Of a DNA stretch of 64,000 nucleotides, positions 15,433 to 24,076 are shown one piece after another. The DNA comes from HXMU1420-13 sp965601825 (GTDB lineage Bacteria; Bacteroidota; Rhodothermia; Balneolales; Balneolaceae). Position numbers and translations under genes: made by a program. Every line of letters begins with the position of its first letter. Position 1 is the stretch's first letter. The notes under the pieces were generated by a model. The model saw nothing but the letters and a program-made list of their open reading frames with translations. It had not been told where the DNA came from and searched no databases. The stretch is taken from assembly GCA_965601825.1 (NCBI GenBank), contig OZ271839.1, positions 1,984,001-2,048,000 of the forward strand, given 5' to 3'.

Positions 15433-18429
15433 TTAGTCAGATGCACCAGTGTTTACCCTCTCCTCTAGTGTTTCCATATCCGGAATATAGAGATCGGGGT
15501 TAAACCTCAATGCCTGTTCCCAATGTCTTTGCGCCTGTTCGATGTTTCCTTCAAAATAATAAAAACTTCCCTTTAATGCGTGCCCTTGTGCAGTTTCAAA
15601 AAGTTCTAATGATTCAGTCACTAAGCGGAATGCTACATCTATATTTTTACTATAAAATGCATTCTGTGCTCGAACTATATAGCGAAGGGCATCATCAATA
15701 GTTCCAAAGATTTCTTGGGAGTATTCTAAGATTTCGGGTGATGCTTTAATTGCATCAGTAACCTCAGCAATTGTGATTAATTCTTGTTCTGCTTCTTCGT
15801 CTAAGTCTTCAAGACTCCTTGGTGTTAATCGGAAGCTCAATCCTTCAACAAAATCGCCATTTTGTATTGCTTCAACTTCAAAATCAATTTTGTTTGGTGA
15901 TGCATCAACTTGAAGGATATCAAGCTGTGATTGGTCGACACTTAAGGTATATGACCCTGGTGGAATTGGATATTCATAAAAACTGCCATCAGAAAATGTT
16001 CGTAGCTCGTTAATTACATTGCCACTATTATCAGCTAGAATGATTTTTAGACCACCAATACCTTGTTCCGTTGAATCGGGAAATACTCTATTTACACCAC
16101 CTTCCATTACTCCAGCCATAAAAAATGGGATTTCAATTCTCTTGTAGGTATTTGGATCAGTTATAATTGAAAACTTATCAACAGAGGGGACTAACATTGG
16201 ATTATTGATAGATGAAATATTCATCTCAAGGTTATATTGAAAATACTGTTGCATCTGGTTGTAATAGAGAACACCATTTTTAACAATAGCATTAGAACCA
16301 CTTCTGTTAATTCGCATTCTGCCTTCTTCAATATCGTCATCAATTCCTTCATCGTAGATTTTGTTGTTATTATTATCAACAAATAGCTTAATGGCTGCTC
16401 CGGATCGCCCAACTTGATCTCTACTTGTTAGAATTAGGTTATCAAACTTGGTGTCATAGCCGATTGAACCTCTTACACTGTTTGTTGTGCTATATCTATT
16501 ACCTAGCTGTGTAAAAGTAGAATTTGCTCTAACTTTGTTAAAGTCTATAACAATATTAAATCGGATTGAATTTTCATTACTTAAGTAGTTTCTACCTAGA
16601 GTTAATTGAAACCTACCTTGCTTAAATACATTTCTTGATACCAAAAACTCAAGTGATTCCAGCTGAGACTGTTCGGCTAGGTATCTTGCTTGCCCTCGAA
16701 CAAAAAAACCTTTAAATAAATCGGGTAATCGTGTATTTCTTGGTACAGTATAAGTAAATGAGTTTTCAAAGTACGATACTGGAGAAGGATCAAATATATT
16801 GTAAGTATTAGTTAGACGATCTGTATATCCCATTCGAATACTAAATTTCCTTATTCGAGTACTCAAATCTGTCCTAAATGTTGAGAAATTTCCTGTATCT
16901 CGTCTTCGGGTAAAATTTGAAACGCGAATATTTAGAGGGATTTCAAAAATTCTAAATGGGAAAAATAAGGAACCACTGAATTGATCTTTATTATTTGATG
17001 CATTGTAAAAACTTTGATTCTCACTAAAGTTCGTATAGTCAAATATGAAACTAGCACTATTAGCAAAAATTGAGTTAATCGAACTTCTGATATATCCATC
17101 ATAAATACCTTCAAGCATAAGTGTTGTACTATTAGACAGTCTCGAAGATACTGAAGACACAAAATAGGGGGTACTATTACCATTGGATTGATCATAATAC
17201 TCAACGCCAAATTTGGTTGTTAGCCAATTTGTTAAGCCATAAGCAGCATTTCCTTGAAACGTGTAATTTTTACCAGTCTCACCAATAAAAAAGTTTTCAA
17301 CATACCCGGCATTAGCTGTATAGTTTAATTCACCTTTTGGGATAAATGTAAATGGTATCTGAATTCTGCTTCGCTTATTTATAATCTGACCAGTAGGCCC
17401 GTATATTCTGATATCTAATTGGGATGATCCATAATACCTAGGAATAAGAAATCGATAATTTCCAATTTCATCAGACTGTTGAAAATCCAGTAGTGAATTG
17501 TTTAGATAAAGTTCAACTTCTGATTGGGGAAAAGTAATACCATTAACTTCGTATTCATCAAAAAAAAGTCGAGGTTCAATTGGGTAATTAGAAATGCTAA
17601 TGCCCGTATAAGGTGTCGTTAAAGCACCGCTTAAATTAGATTGTCCTACCGTAACCGTTGTTAATGCGGGCTTTTCTTTTACTACATAACGCCATCGTAG
17701 ACCATTTGTCTCTATTAGAGACACATCACTAGAAAAGTTACCGAATACTGCGCCCTGAATATCGCCACCTAATGCTTGAGCACCAATAACATTATTAAAG
17801 CTTACAGAACTTGTATTACTATTGATGGTAGTATTTACACTGTAATCGAGAAAACCAAAATCAAAGAAATTACGATTTAAGCCATCTCGTAAATCAAATA
17901 AGTTCTCATCTCTTCTAAGTAATGATGTTCTGCTTCTCTTTTGATCTCGAAGTGCCTTTTCTATAATTGGCAGTTCTTGTAATGTATTTAGAGAGAGTGC
18001 TAGATTGTTAAAATCAACTGTAAAATCGAGTTCAAATACCGCATCAAATAAATCTACACGAAGAAAAGAGTCAAAATCTCCAAGTATGTAATCATCTGGA
18101 GAAATATCTATTCTTTTATCCTCAAACTGTATTACTCGTCTTTCAAAATCGATTAAATAAGGGATTTGATCGATTGAAAAGTTTCCACTGATAATTAATC
18201 CTTCAACACTAGCTTCTAGCTGAAGAAGGGAGAAGAGTTCGTTTACAGGTAAGTAGAATTGATCATTCTTATAAAAACTTGTGACATAAGAGCCAATTAC
18301 CCCACGATGCCGGAATGTGAGATATACTTCAAATGCATCGTCATTATTTTGTGCACTTGCATTATTTGGTAGAATGGAAACAAATGCAAGGCAAAAGATA
18401 AATGAAGCTTTAAGGCATTTGTAAATCAC
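15433..18429 (-). CDS. outer-membrane usher-like protein with C-terminal periplasmic TPR
   Basis: Seen: 998 residues from GTG 18429, with a signal peptide ending NNASA. An N-terminal region of about 120 residues resembles the usher periplasmic domain (YLPVNELFSLLQLE), followed by a long beta-barrel-like stretch of alternating aromatic/polar strands and the usher-like block RIYGPTGQIINKRSRIQIPF. Near 790-870 is a carboxypeptidase-regulatory-like beta domain (GGLKIILADNSGNVINE), and at about 890-990 a TPR tail (AQNAFYSKNIDVAFRLV, then FYYFEGNIEQAQRHWEQAL). Known: ushers secrete and assemble chaperone-delivered pilins. A TPR tail on an usher is unusual, and it resembles the lipoprotein encoded downstream. 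It overlaps the chaperone gene by four bases (GTGA) and abuts the rotor gene. Confidence 0.78.
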   Translation of the reverse strand: MIYKCLKASFIFCLAFVSILPNNASAQNNDDAFEVYLTFRHRGVIGSYVTSFYKNDQFYLPVNELFSLLQLEASVEGLIISGNFSIDQIPYLIDFERRVIQFEDKRIDISPDDYILGDFDSFLRVDLFDAVFELDFTVDFNNLALSLNTLQELPIIEKALRDQKRSRTSLLRRDENLFDLRDGLNRNFFDFGFLDYSVNTTINSNTSSVSFNNVIGAQALGGDIQGAVFGNFSSDVSLIETNGLRWRYVVKEKPALTTVTVGQSNLSGALTTPYTGISISNYPIEPRLFFDEYEVNGITFPQSEVELYLNNSLLDFQQSDEIGNYRFLIPRYYGSSQLDIRIYGPTGQIINKRSRIQIPFTFIPKGELNYTANAGYVENFFIGETGKNYTFQGNAAYGLTNWLTTKFGVEYYDQSNGNSTPYFVSSVSSRLSNSTTLMLEGIYDGYIRSSINSIFANSASFIFDYTNFSENQSFYNASNNKDQFSGSLFFPFRIFEIPLNIRVSNFTRRRDTGNFSTFRTDLSTRIRKFSIRMGYTDRLTNTYNIFDPSPVSYFENSFTYTVPRNTRLPDLFKGFFVRGQARYLAEQSQLESLEFLVSRNVFKQGRFQLTLGRNYLSNENSIRFNIVIDFNKVRANSTFTQLGNRYSTTNSVRGSIGYDTKFDNLILTSRDQVGRSGAAIKLFVDNNNNKIYDEGIDDDIEEGRMRINRSGSNAIVKNGVLYYNQMQQYFQYNLEMNISSINNPMLVPSVDKFSIITDPNTYKRIEIPFFMAGVMEGGVNRVFPDSTEQGIGGLKIILADNSGNVINELRTFSDGSFYEYPIPPGSYTLSVDQSQLDILQVDASPNKIDFEVEAIQNGDFVEGLSFRLTPRSLEDLDEEAEQELITIAEVTDAIKASPEILEYSQEIFGTIDDALRYIVRAQNAFYSKNIDVAFRLVTESLELFETAQGHALKGSFYYFEGNIEQAQRHWEQALRFNPDLYIPDMETLEERVNTGASD

Positions 18430-19256
18430 CTAATTGTATAAGAAATAGATCTAGTTTGTGTTTCAATAGGAATTATATCATCTGTAGGCACGTCGCTTCT
18501 ACTGCTCTCAAAAGTGGAGGTAATGATATAATTACCAGCTGGTAAATCATCAATATCAAATTCTTGGCGATGTGCGCCATCGAAATATAGTGATGTCGAA
18601 ACGAAAGCTCTTCGTACTTCAATACCATTATTATTTACTATTGATGTTGAAATAGAACCAAGGAAAGGGGAGTTGCCGCCTCTTTCATAAGAAGTAATCA
18701 CAGAAATGGAACTTTCCTCTTCATTTGGTTCAACTGTAATATCACCAATCTCGATTCCAGTACTTACATCACCAACTTTATAAAATAACCCAGTTACTTG
18801 CTCAATGGTGATAGCAACCCTTGCGCTAACAACATCAGTGGCTTGAAGCTCAACTGGTGGTGATTCAGGTGTAGATGATGTTCTGATTCTAGCCCAATAC
18901 GTACCGTCGTCTAAAGAATTATCTGCATTTATTCGAAGGCGAACGGTTTGTCTTTGTCCAGGTGCAACCGTAAAATTTCTTGGGAATGCTCGGATTTTAT
19001 CTGCAATTGAGTATTGTAACTCAGAGGTACTATCTGTAGTGATAAGTTGCCGCGTTCCATCCGGTAGACTACCGCTATAAGCGAAGAAAAAATCCACTGA
19101 AATTTCCTGTGTTTGGTTTGAACTATTTATAATTAAATAGCTACCAAATTTAGAATCATCCGTTATAAATAAATTGGTTGGTGCAATAGTTACCTGTGCT
19201 CTAATACTGCACGCTATAAAGAAGAGTAAGAAAATAGATGATATATATCGTTTCAT
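18426..19256 (-). CDS. PapD-like periplasmic pilus chaperone
   Basis: Seen: 276 residues; signal peptide ending IRAQ. The first domain has the chaperone pattern VTIAPTNLFITDDSKFGSYL, then FPRNFTVAPGQRQTVRLRIN with the Pro-Gly-Gln-x-x-x-Val-Arg strand typical of PapD-like chaperones; a second beta domain follows. Known: donates a strand to pilin subunits and carries them to the usher. It is directly translationally coupled to the usher (GTGA overlap). It is longer than a classical chaperone (about 230) and fits the alternative type that accompanies DUF4402 subunits. A terminator lies upstream, so it depends on read-through or a promoter I could not identify. Confidence 0.75.
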   Translation of the reverse strand: MKRYISSIFLLFFIACSIRAQVTIAPTNLFITDDSKFGSYLIINSSNQTQEISVDFFFAYSGSLPDGTRQLITTDSTSELQYSIADKIRAFPRNFTVAPGQRQTVRLRINADNSLDDGTYWARIRTSSTPESPPVELQATDVVSARVAITIEQVTGLFYKVGDVSTGIEIGDITVEPNEEESSISVITSYERGGNSPFLGSISTSIVNNNGIEVRRAFVSTSLYFDGAHRQEFDIDDLPAGNYIITSTFESSRSDVPTDDIIPIETQTRSISYTIR

Positions 19257-19323
19257 AGCAGTCTAGTAGTTATTACCAAGAACTTAAGAAAAATTATTAT
19301 ATATGTTATTTATTTTTCTATCC

Positions 19324-19356
19324 AAAAAAAAAGGCCATGATTTCATGGCCTTTTTT
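19324..19356 (-). terminator. bidirectional terminator between major pilin and chaperone genes
   Basis: Seen: GGCCATG-ATTT-CATGGCC flanked by an A-run on one side and a T-run on the other, so both strands read stem then T-tract. On the minus strand it comes 20 bases after the stop of the DUF4402 gene (19377). Inferred: it limits read-through from the abundant subunit into chaperone, usher and motor genes. Confidence 0.85.
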
Positions 19357-19376
19357 AAAAACGATTGTTGATATTC

Positions 19377-19880
19377 TTACTGATAAGAAACTTCAAGTGA
19401 AATTGTAGCAGTGTAGTCAGAAGCTGCAGCTTGTGAAGAACCAGGTGTTACTGTTCCGCCAATATAGACATATAGAAAACCTGAACCGTCAAATGATGCA
19501 CCTGTATAAGTAGAATTAGGATCAAAAGCAGTCAAAGTTCCGGGAGTTCCATCTGCATCCCAACCAGCATCTGTTGCAGAAAATGAAATAGGCATTGTAG
19601 CGCCACCAGCAGTTGCACTTGTTAAATTTGATGGAAGTGTAAAGGTTAAATCTACACCAGCCGTAGCTGAACCAACAAAATCAAAGTTACCTGCATCTGC
19701 AACTGCCTTATCAATAGATTTTGCTATATCAGGTGTAACATTACCAAACTCTAAATCTCCAGGTGTTACAGTTACTGCTGCGATAACATTTGCGTTAGCA
19801 GCGATATCAAAAGATTGTGCGTTTACATTAGCAGCAACAAAAAATGTTGCAAAAACGAATAAAGAAACTAATTTTTTCAT
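19377..19880 (-). CDS. DUF4402-like pilin subunit, probable major fibre subunit
   Basis: Seen: 167 residues; signal peptide ending NVNAQS. Mature part is Ala/Thr/Gly/Ser-rich and cysteine-free, with ANANVIAAVTVTPGDLEFGN near its start and a C-terminal strand YTATISLEVSYQ. This matches DUF4402-type secreted beta sandwiches with a terminal alternating hydrophobic strand, the layout of chaperone-usher subunits. It is the only subunit gene here with its own strong promoter candidate (19912-19942) and terminator (19324-19356), so it is probably expressed most. Inferred: polymerises through the usher encoded downstream. Confidence 0.75.
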   Translation of the reverse strand: MKKLVSLFVFATFFVAANVNAQSFDIAANANVIAAVTVTPGDLEFGNVTPDIAKSIDKAVADAGNFDFVGSATAGVDLTFTLPSNLTSATAGGATMPISFSATDAGWDADGTPGTLTAFDPNSTYTGASFDGSGFLYVYIGGTVTPGSSQAAASDYTATISLEVSYQ

Positions 19881-19911
19881 GACAGTAGTATTTGTTGTTT
19901 ATTTTCTACAC

Positions 19912-19942
19912 CAAACTTAAGACACTTTCTTTTACCTACCAA
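19912..19942 (-). promoter_or_regulatory. Bacteroidota-type promoter for the major pilin gene
   Basis: Seen on the minus strand: TTG (19942-19940), a 20-base spacer, then TAAGTTTG (19919-19912), a full match to the -7 element TAnnTTTG with near-consensus spacing to the -33 element. The start codon at 19880 is 31 bases past the -7 element, giving a leader of roughly 25 bases. Confidence 0.65.
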
Positions 19943-19967
19943 TTAGATGTTCTTAATTAAAAGCTGA

Positions 19968-20486
19968 CTATTGGTATTCAATATGTAGTACCACGTCTGC
20001 ATTATAGGTGCCATTCTGAACATCACCGACGTCAACGCTACCAAAAACATATACATACAGCTGTTGCCATATATTATTAGATTCGGTTAATCCATTACCT
20101 AAAACATTAACATAACCCTCATTATCCAATAGAAGTGAAGAATTAAACGGATTATTTGAACCTGAATTGTTGTAGGCAATATCGAGGTTTATTGGTATAC
20201 GATCTTGAACTGCCGGATTAATATGTTGCAAATATTCAGGTACCGATAGACTAAGAAAAAGTTCTTGGGTATTTATTGTTTTGATATTAAAAATTCCCAT
20301 ATCAATGTCACCCAGTTCAATTTCATCGATCCCAGAATTTGTAACTAGTATCCCAAAATTTAATTCCTGATCAATTTCTGTACTAATTTCAGGCTCGACA
20401 GTAAGCTGAAGATTAATGAATTGGGCATACGTAGTCTGTGTTAATAAGAAAAAAAGTACACAAATATGTATGACCTTATTAATCAT
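19968..20486 (-). CDS. pilin-like secreted subunit (DUF4402-like), minor
   Basis: Seen: 172 residues; signal peptide ending QTTYAQF. It has the pattern shared by its neighbours: an N-terminal strand region with LNFGILVTNSG, a beta-rich body, LYVYVFGSVDVGDVQNGTY and terminal strand YNADVVLHIEYQ. No cysteines in the mature part. Start ATG overlaps the stop of the preceding subunit gene by eight bases (ATGATTAA), implying coupled translation. Inferred: minor subunit or tip/adaptor of the same fibre; more diverged than the major subunit. Confidence 0.65.
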   Translation of the reverse strand: MINKVIHICVLFFLLTQTTYAQFINLQLTVEPEISTEIDQELNFGILVTNSGIDEIELGDIDMGIFNIKTINTQELFLSLSVPEYLQHINPAVQDRIPINLDIAYNNSGSNNPFNSSLLLDNEGYVNVLGNGLTESNNIWQQLYVYVFGSVDVGDVQNGTYNADVVLHIEYQ

Positions 20487-21066
20487 AGCTAACCATAATA
20501 TTTATGTTGCCTGTATAATTTCCGGCATCTACAGTACCTACATTAATTGAACCATAGATATATAAATAGGCAGTATCATTAAAAACTGCGGGGTTATAGC
20601 CTTCATAAACCGGTGTTGGTGGGGGACCTGGTGGTCCACTTCCTCTATATTTTAAAGGAAATTGTGCACTTGCAACACTACCCAATACCATCATATTGAT
20701 TGACTGGCTAGTCAAGTTTTGGCCTTGATTCGCATAAGATGACTGAAGTGTGAATGGGATTCTACAAGCTGGATTTGTTTCACATCCTATTAAGCCATCA
20801 AGCAATAAATATTGATCTGCAGTTACTTCAACTAATACATCTAAATATTCTACACCTGTAATTGTGAATATTTTAGAACTATTAATATCTATCGATGCAC
20901 TTGTTTCCTGAACAACTGTACCAAATTCAAGATTGGTTCCAGGCGAAAATTCATCTAGACTAACTGAATAAAGACTGCTATATGTACCAAAGTTAATTTC
21001 TTGTGCAATTGAAGAAATACTGAATAAGTGAATTAATAGTAATATTGAAATTAACTTCGTTATCAT
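20479..21066 (-). CDS. pilin-like secreted subunit with one Cys pair
   Basis: Seen: 195 residues from ATG 21066, chosen because that start gives a normal signal peptide (ITKLISILLLIHLFS, ending SSIAQ) and lies one base past the previous stop; an upstream ATG at 21105 would overlap the previous gene. The body has LEFGTVVQETSASIDI, two cysteines (GCETNPAC) likely to form a short disulfide loop, a Pro/Gly-rich insertion GSGPPGPPPTPVY, then LYIYGSINVGTVDAGNY and terminal YTGNINIMVSYD. Inferred: minor fibre subunit; the disulfide and Pro-rich loop set it apart, perhaps as a tip or adaptor. Confidence 0.65.
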   Translation of the reverse strand: MITKLISILLLIHLFSISSIAQEINFGTYSSLYSVSLDEFSPGTNLEFGTVVQETSASIDINSSKIFTITGVEYLDVLVEVTADQYLLLDGLIGCETNPACRIPFTLQSSYANQGQNLTSQSINMMVLGSVASAQFPLKYRGSGPPGPPPTPVYEGYNPAVFNDTAYLYIYGSINVGTVDAGNYTGNINIMVSYD

Positions 21067-21067
21067 T

Positions 21068-21562
21068 TTAGATATAATCGATTTCGATAGTGAAATCTCC
21101 TTCATATGTACCAGGTACGGCTTGTTCTAGGTTTACACGGCCACCAACCCAGATATAATACCTCCCTTCGTTGTTAAAGAAAATATTTTGATTTCTTTCT
21201 TCAATTAACTCAGAGGTCGTCTGGTCTTCGATAGAATTGCCGGATAACTCATAGGTAAACGTTAATGTACCTTCACCTGTTGTATTTGTTAGTTCTCTAG
21301 CGCGTAGAAAATCTAACCGGAATTCAGCTTCAGGTGTACCTAATGCAATCATAAAGCCTGCATTAAGATCTGTGATTGGATTAACATATAATTCATTTTC
21401 ATCAGCATCAGAATTTCCAAATGTCATTGAGTTTATCGTAACTAACTCAATAACTGGTGTAACTTGTGCATTGATATTAATTGTAGCTGTTAATCCATCT
21501 CCCGATTGACCAAATGATAAAGCAGGTAGAAATAGTACAATAATAGTGATTAGAGATCTCAT
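21068..21562 (-). CDS. pilin-like secreted subunit (DUF4402-like)
   Basis: Seen: 164 residues; signal peptide ending LSFGQS. Body has INAQVTPVIELVTINSMTFG, then YYIWVGGRVNLEQAVPGTY and terminal strand YEGDFTIEIDYI, the same framework as the three downstream subunits. No mature cysteines. First gene of the overlapping subunit set; 93 bases separate it from the upstream small beta protein gene, with no clear promoter or terminator between them. Confidence 0.65.
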   Translation of the reverse strand: MRSLITIIVLFLPALSFGQSGDGLTATININAQVTPVIELVTINSMTFGNSDADENELYVNPITDLNAGFMIALGTPEAEFRLDFLRARELTNTTGEGTLTFTYELSGNSIEDQTTSELIEERNQNIFFNNEGRYYIWVGGRVNLEQAVPGTYEGDFTIEIDYI

Positions 21563-21655
21563 TATTTGCTTGCTAAACTTTTAGTTAAAGTTAAGGCAAA
21601 GCAAAATTTAAGCCAGTTAATCTTTCTTAATTAAGAATTTGCAATAAGGGTTTTA

Positions 21656-22048
21656 TTACCAGGCAAATGCATTGAAGTAAAGAGGGTCAAGTTCTACCTC
21701 GCGACCTTGTAGTTGAATACTTCTAGGGAGTACTTCAGTATTTCTTATATAATTAGTAATCATTTCGAAATTATAGGTAAGTGTTTCATTTCGAAATCTG
21801 GATGAGAATCGTACAGTTATGGTGTAAATACTATCAATTGGTTCCTCATCTATTAAATAATATGGATTAGGTGTATTGATAGGGTAAAAGTCACCAACAA
21901 TTTTAAGTTGATCACGCCCAGGGATAAAAGTACTATCCTCTAGTTGTGGCTGCAGATTTACATTGAAGGTTATAGCTGTTTGAGCAAATCCACTAAGATT
22001 GATAGTTAGTAATATAAAAGCTGAGAGAATTAGTCGTCTTAGAGTCAT
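21656..22048 (-). CDS. small secreted beta-sandwich protein
   Basis: Seen: 130 residues; signal peptide ending SGFAQ. Mature sequence ITFNVNLQPQLEDSTFIPGR, then LKIVGDF and SIYTITVRFSSRF resembles the starch-binding/CBM20-like folds often found in secreted Bacteroidota proteins, but the similarity is loose and binding residues cannot be assigned. Start lies 3 bases after the DUF4900-like gene, so it belongs to that operon. Function unknown; it may be a surface or fibre accessory protein. Confidence 0.5.
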   Translation of the reverse strand: MTLRRLILSAFILLTINLSGFAQTAITFNVNLQPQLEDSTFIPGRDQLKIVGDFYPINTPNPYYLIDEEPIDSIYTITVRFSSRFRNETLTYNFEMITNYIRNTEVLPRSIQLQGREVELDPLYFNAFAW

Positions 22049-22051
22049 TTA

Positions 22052-23482
22052 TTAATCTGAGATTTTAGTCACTTCGTCTTTCCAGTAAACGATAGAAAAT
22101 ACACTTTCACGTGGGAAAGAAGGAGGAATACTGGATTTTAATCTGTTATCGTATTGATAATTCTTTGAATACCCTGAATAAATGGTTGAACCTGAGAAGG
22201 TGCCCACAGGTCCTCGGTTTTCCTGAATCAATCCACCTAAGAGATTCAGTGTACCTTTGGCACAACACCAATTATAGTTTTCCACATAGAATGATGTATT
22301 TAAAGCCACAATGGATGCATGGACGGTAACATCCTGAGTGCCACTATATGAATGTGCGTTTGCATCTATTCGAACGTGACCTTCGCTCACTAATCCAAGC
22401 ATGTCAGTACTGGATGAGTCTGCTAAAGGATTGGTAGCATATGTGATATCACCATCAATCTCGATAAGTGATTCGGAATGTAGCGTTACGGCACCTTTCA
22501 CAGTACCAACAACATCCACACGTCCAGTAGTTGAAATTACTCCGTTAGTAGCACTTAGATCATAATCAACTGGGGAACTCCAAAAACTACCGTTGTACTC
22601 TGAAATTCGGGCATATCCAACACCACTACTTTCATAGAACTCAACATTTAACTGATTGTTAAATCGTAATCCGCCATTGTTAGCAGCTGTTTCTAATTTA
22701 CTGATCTCGTAACTAGTTGGAGAGCTTTTAACAGGAGCGTTAAAATTCTCGCCACCAAAAAAGTTTGGACTGGTTGGGTTTGTTGAATGCGCACGCCATG
22801 TATTTGGGCTTGTTACCAATCCATAGAAAGAAGGATCTCCTGACATCGCAAATTGTCCATTTGTATGAATTGGACCATAAATATTATCTGCTCCAATGAA
22901 CCAAATTGTACTTCCAGACGAACTTAATTCTGATTGAGTCATGTAAGAATACTTAGAAAATGAATCTCTTTGCATAAGTACTTCAGTTCTAACTTCTATG
23001 TCGTCGTACGTTGAGGTGCTAACTAATAATACCTTGTATTCATCCCAAGATGTAACACTATTATTGGCTGGTTTATTCAGACTAGATTCAGTGTAACTTG
23101 TTAATTGACCACTTATCTCAAATCCACGAGCACCACTCTGTGAATTTACAAGTTGATCTGCAAGACCTTCTTCAATGTCCTGTAATTGCTCTAAACTTAG
23201 TTGACCAAGAGCCATTTTTTTTCTACCAGCATTGGACCGAGCTCTAATTGCAACAGTATCCACAACATCGCTCATGGTAATTGAGCCTGTCCAATTATTA
23301 TTGGCTTTCATTGTTTCAACTGCATTGTCAATCAATGATTTAGATAAATTTCTTGCTTGTTGAGCATTGTAATAATCAACAGATACTTCAGGTATATCTG
23401 TAACACGTTCTTGATTATTTACCTGAACAATGCCGGTAATAATTGTAAGTCCACTTACTAAAAACAATAAACTTCTACCCAT
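22052..23482 (-). CDS. DUF4900-like pilus-associated protein
   Basis: Seen: 476 residues. N-terminal hydrophobic segment (GRSLLFLVSGLTIITGIVQV) with no cleavable Ala-x-Ala, followed by a helical stretch rich in Asn/Gln, as in PilX-like pseudopilins. Middle contains IWFIGADNIYGPIHTNGQFA, which I associate with DUF4900-type proteins. The C-terminal half is beta-helix-like with repeated short Val/Ile-Asp turns. Located 9 bases after the second pseudopilin-like gene. Inferred: membrane-anchored component of a fibre or surface structure; no type IV pilus ATPase or peptidase is in the window. Confidence 0.55.
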   Translation of the reverse strand: MGRSLLFLVSGLTIITGIVQVNNQERVTDIPEVSVDYYNAQQARNLSKSLIDNAVETMKANNNWTGSITMSDVVDTVAIRARSNAGRKKMALGQLSLEQLQDIEEGLADQLVNSQSGARGFEISGQLTSYTESSLNKPANNSVTSWDEYKVLLVSTSTYDDIEVRTEVLMQRDSFSKYSYMTQSELSSSGSTIWFIGADNIYGPIHTNGQFAMSGDPSFYGLVTSPNTWRAHSTNPTSPNFFGGENFNAPVKSSPTSYEISKLETAANNGGLRFNNQLNVEFYESSGVGYARISEYNGSFWSSPVDYDLSATNGVISTTGRVDVVGTVKGAVTLHSESLIEIDGDITYATNPLADSSSTDMLGLVSEGHVRIDANAHSYSGTQDVTVHASIVALNTSFYVENYNWCCAKGTLNLLGGLIQENRGPVGTFSGSTIYSGYSKNYQYDNRLKSSIPPSFPRESVFSIVYWKDEVTKISD

Positions 23483-23491
23483 GACTACTCC

Positions 23492-24076
23492 TCAATAAGG
23501 TAAGTTGATGTTATTTGGCACGAATATCCTTTTCCAAACCAGACGCGGATATTCCTGGTTCTCATTATTAACGGTATATGGCTCGCCTGTTTCTACCATA
23601 ATTTCTACTTCAATCTTTTTAACAGCAGATCGATCTGAAGTAACGGTTCCGTTGGCCGTGTAATAATTCATATCAAAATAAACGACCGGAAACTCAAGAG
23701 TACCGTAACTGCTAATTCCGATAGGCCCGGTTCTTTTCAAAAAATAGTCGTTTGGATTTGTTGTCTCAGTTACTGCATCAGATTTATCGAAATACCACCT
23801 GATATTCGTTGAGCCAAAACTATCAGTGTCATAAACATCACCTTGAAAAATGATATTCATATCTGTTATAGTTGTAAATGGGACAGCAGTACCAGCATTA
23901 AATCCAATTTTATTGAAGTCGTTATCTAGAATCTCGACCAAATTATCTAATGAATTCTGATTATAGCTACTTAATGCAAGTTCCTGGCTTTGATTCATCA
24001 CTTGCACATTAAATGCCAGTATGGAAATCAAGAACATTCCACCAATCACAAATGTTATGGCTAATCCTGAACTCAT
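23492..24076 (-). CDS. pseudopilin-like membrane protein
   Basis: Seen: 194 residues; the N-terminal segment SSGLAITFVIGGMFLISILA is a transmembrane helix continuing into an amphipathic helix with QSQELALSSYNQNSLDNLV, then a beta-rich globular part. This is the shape of a type IV pseudopilin, but a canonical prepilin-peptidase leader (G followed by F-T-L-x-E) is not evident. The ATG overlaps the upstream stop (TAATG). No cysteines. Role inferred only from shape and neighbours. Confidence 0.45.
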   Translation of the reverse strand: MSSGLAITFVIGGMFLISILAFNVQVMNQSQELALSSYNQNSLDNLVEILDNDFNKIGFNAGTAVPFTTITDMNIIFQGDVYDTDSFGSTNIRWYFDKSDAVTETTNPNDYFLKRTGPIGISSYGTLEFPVVYFDMNYYTANGTVTSDRSAVKKIEVEIMVETGEPYTVNNENQEYPRLVWKRIFVPNNINLPY

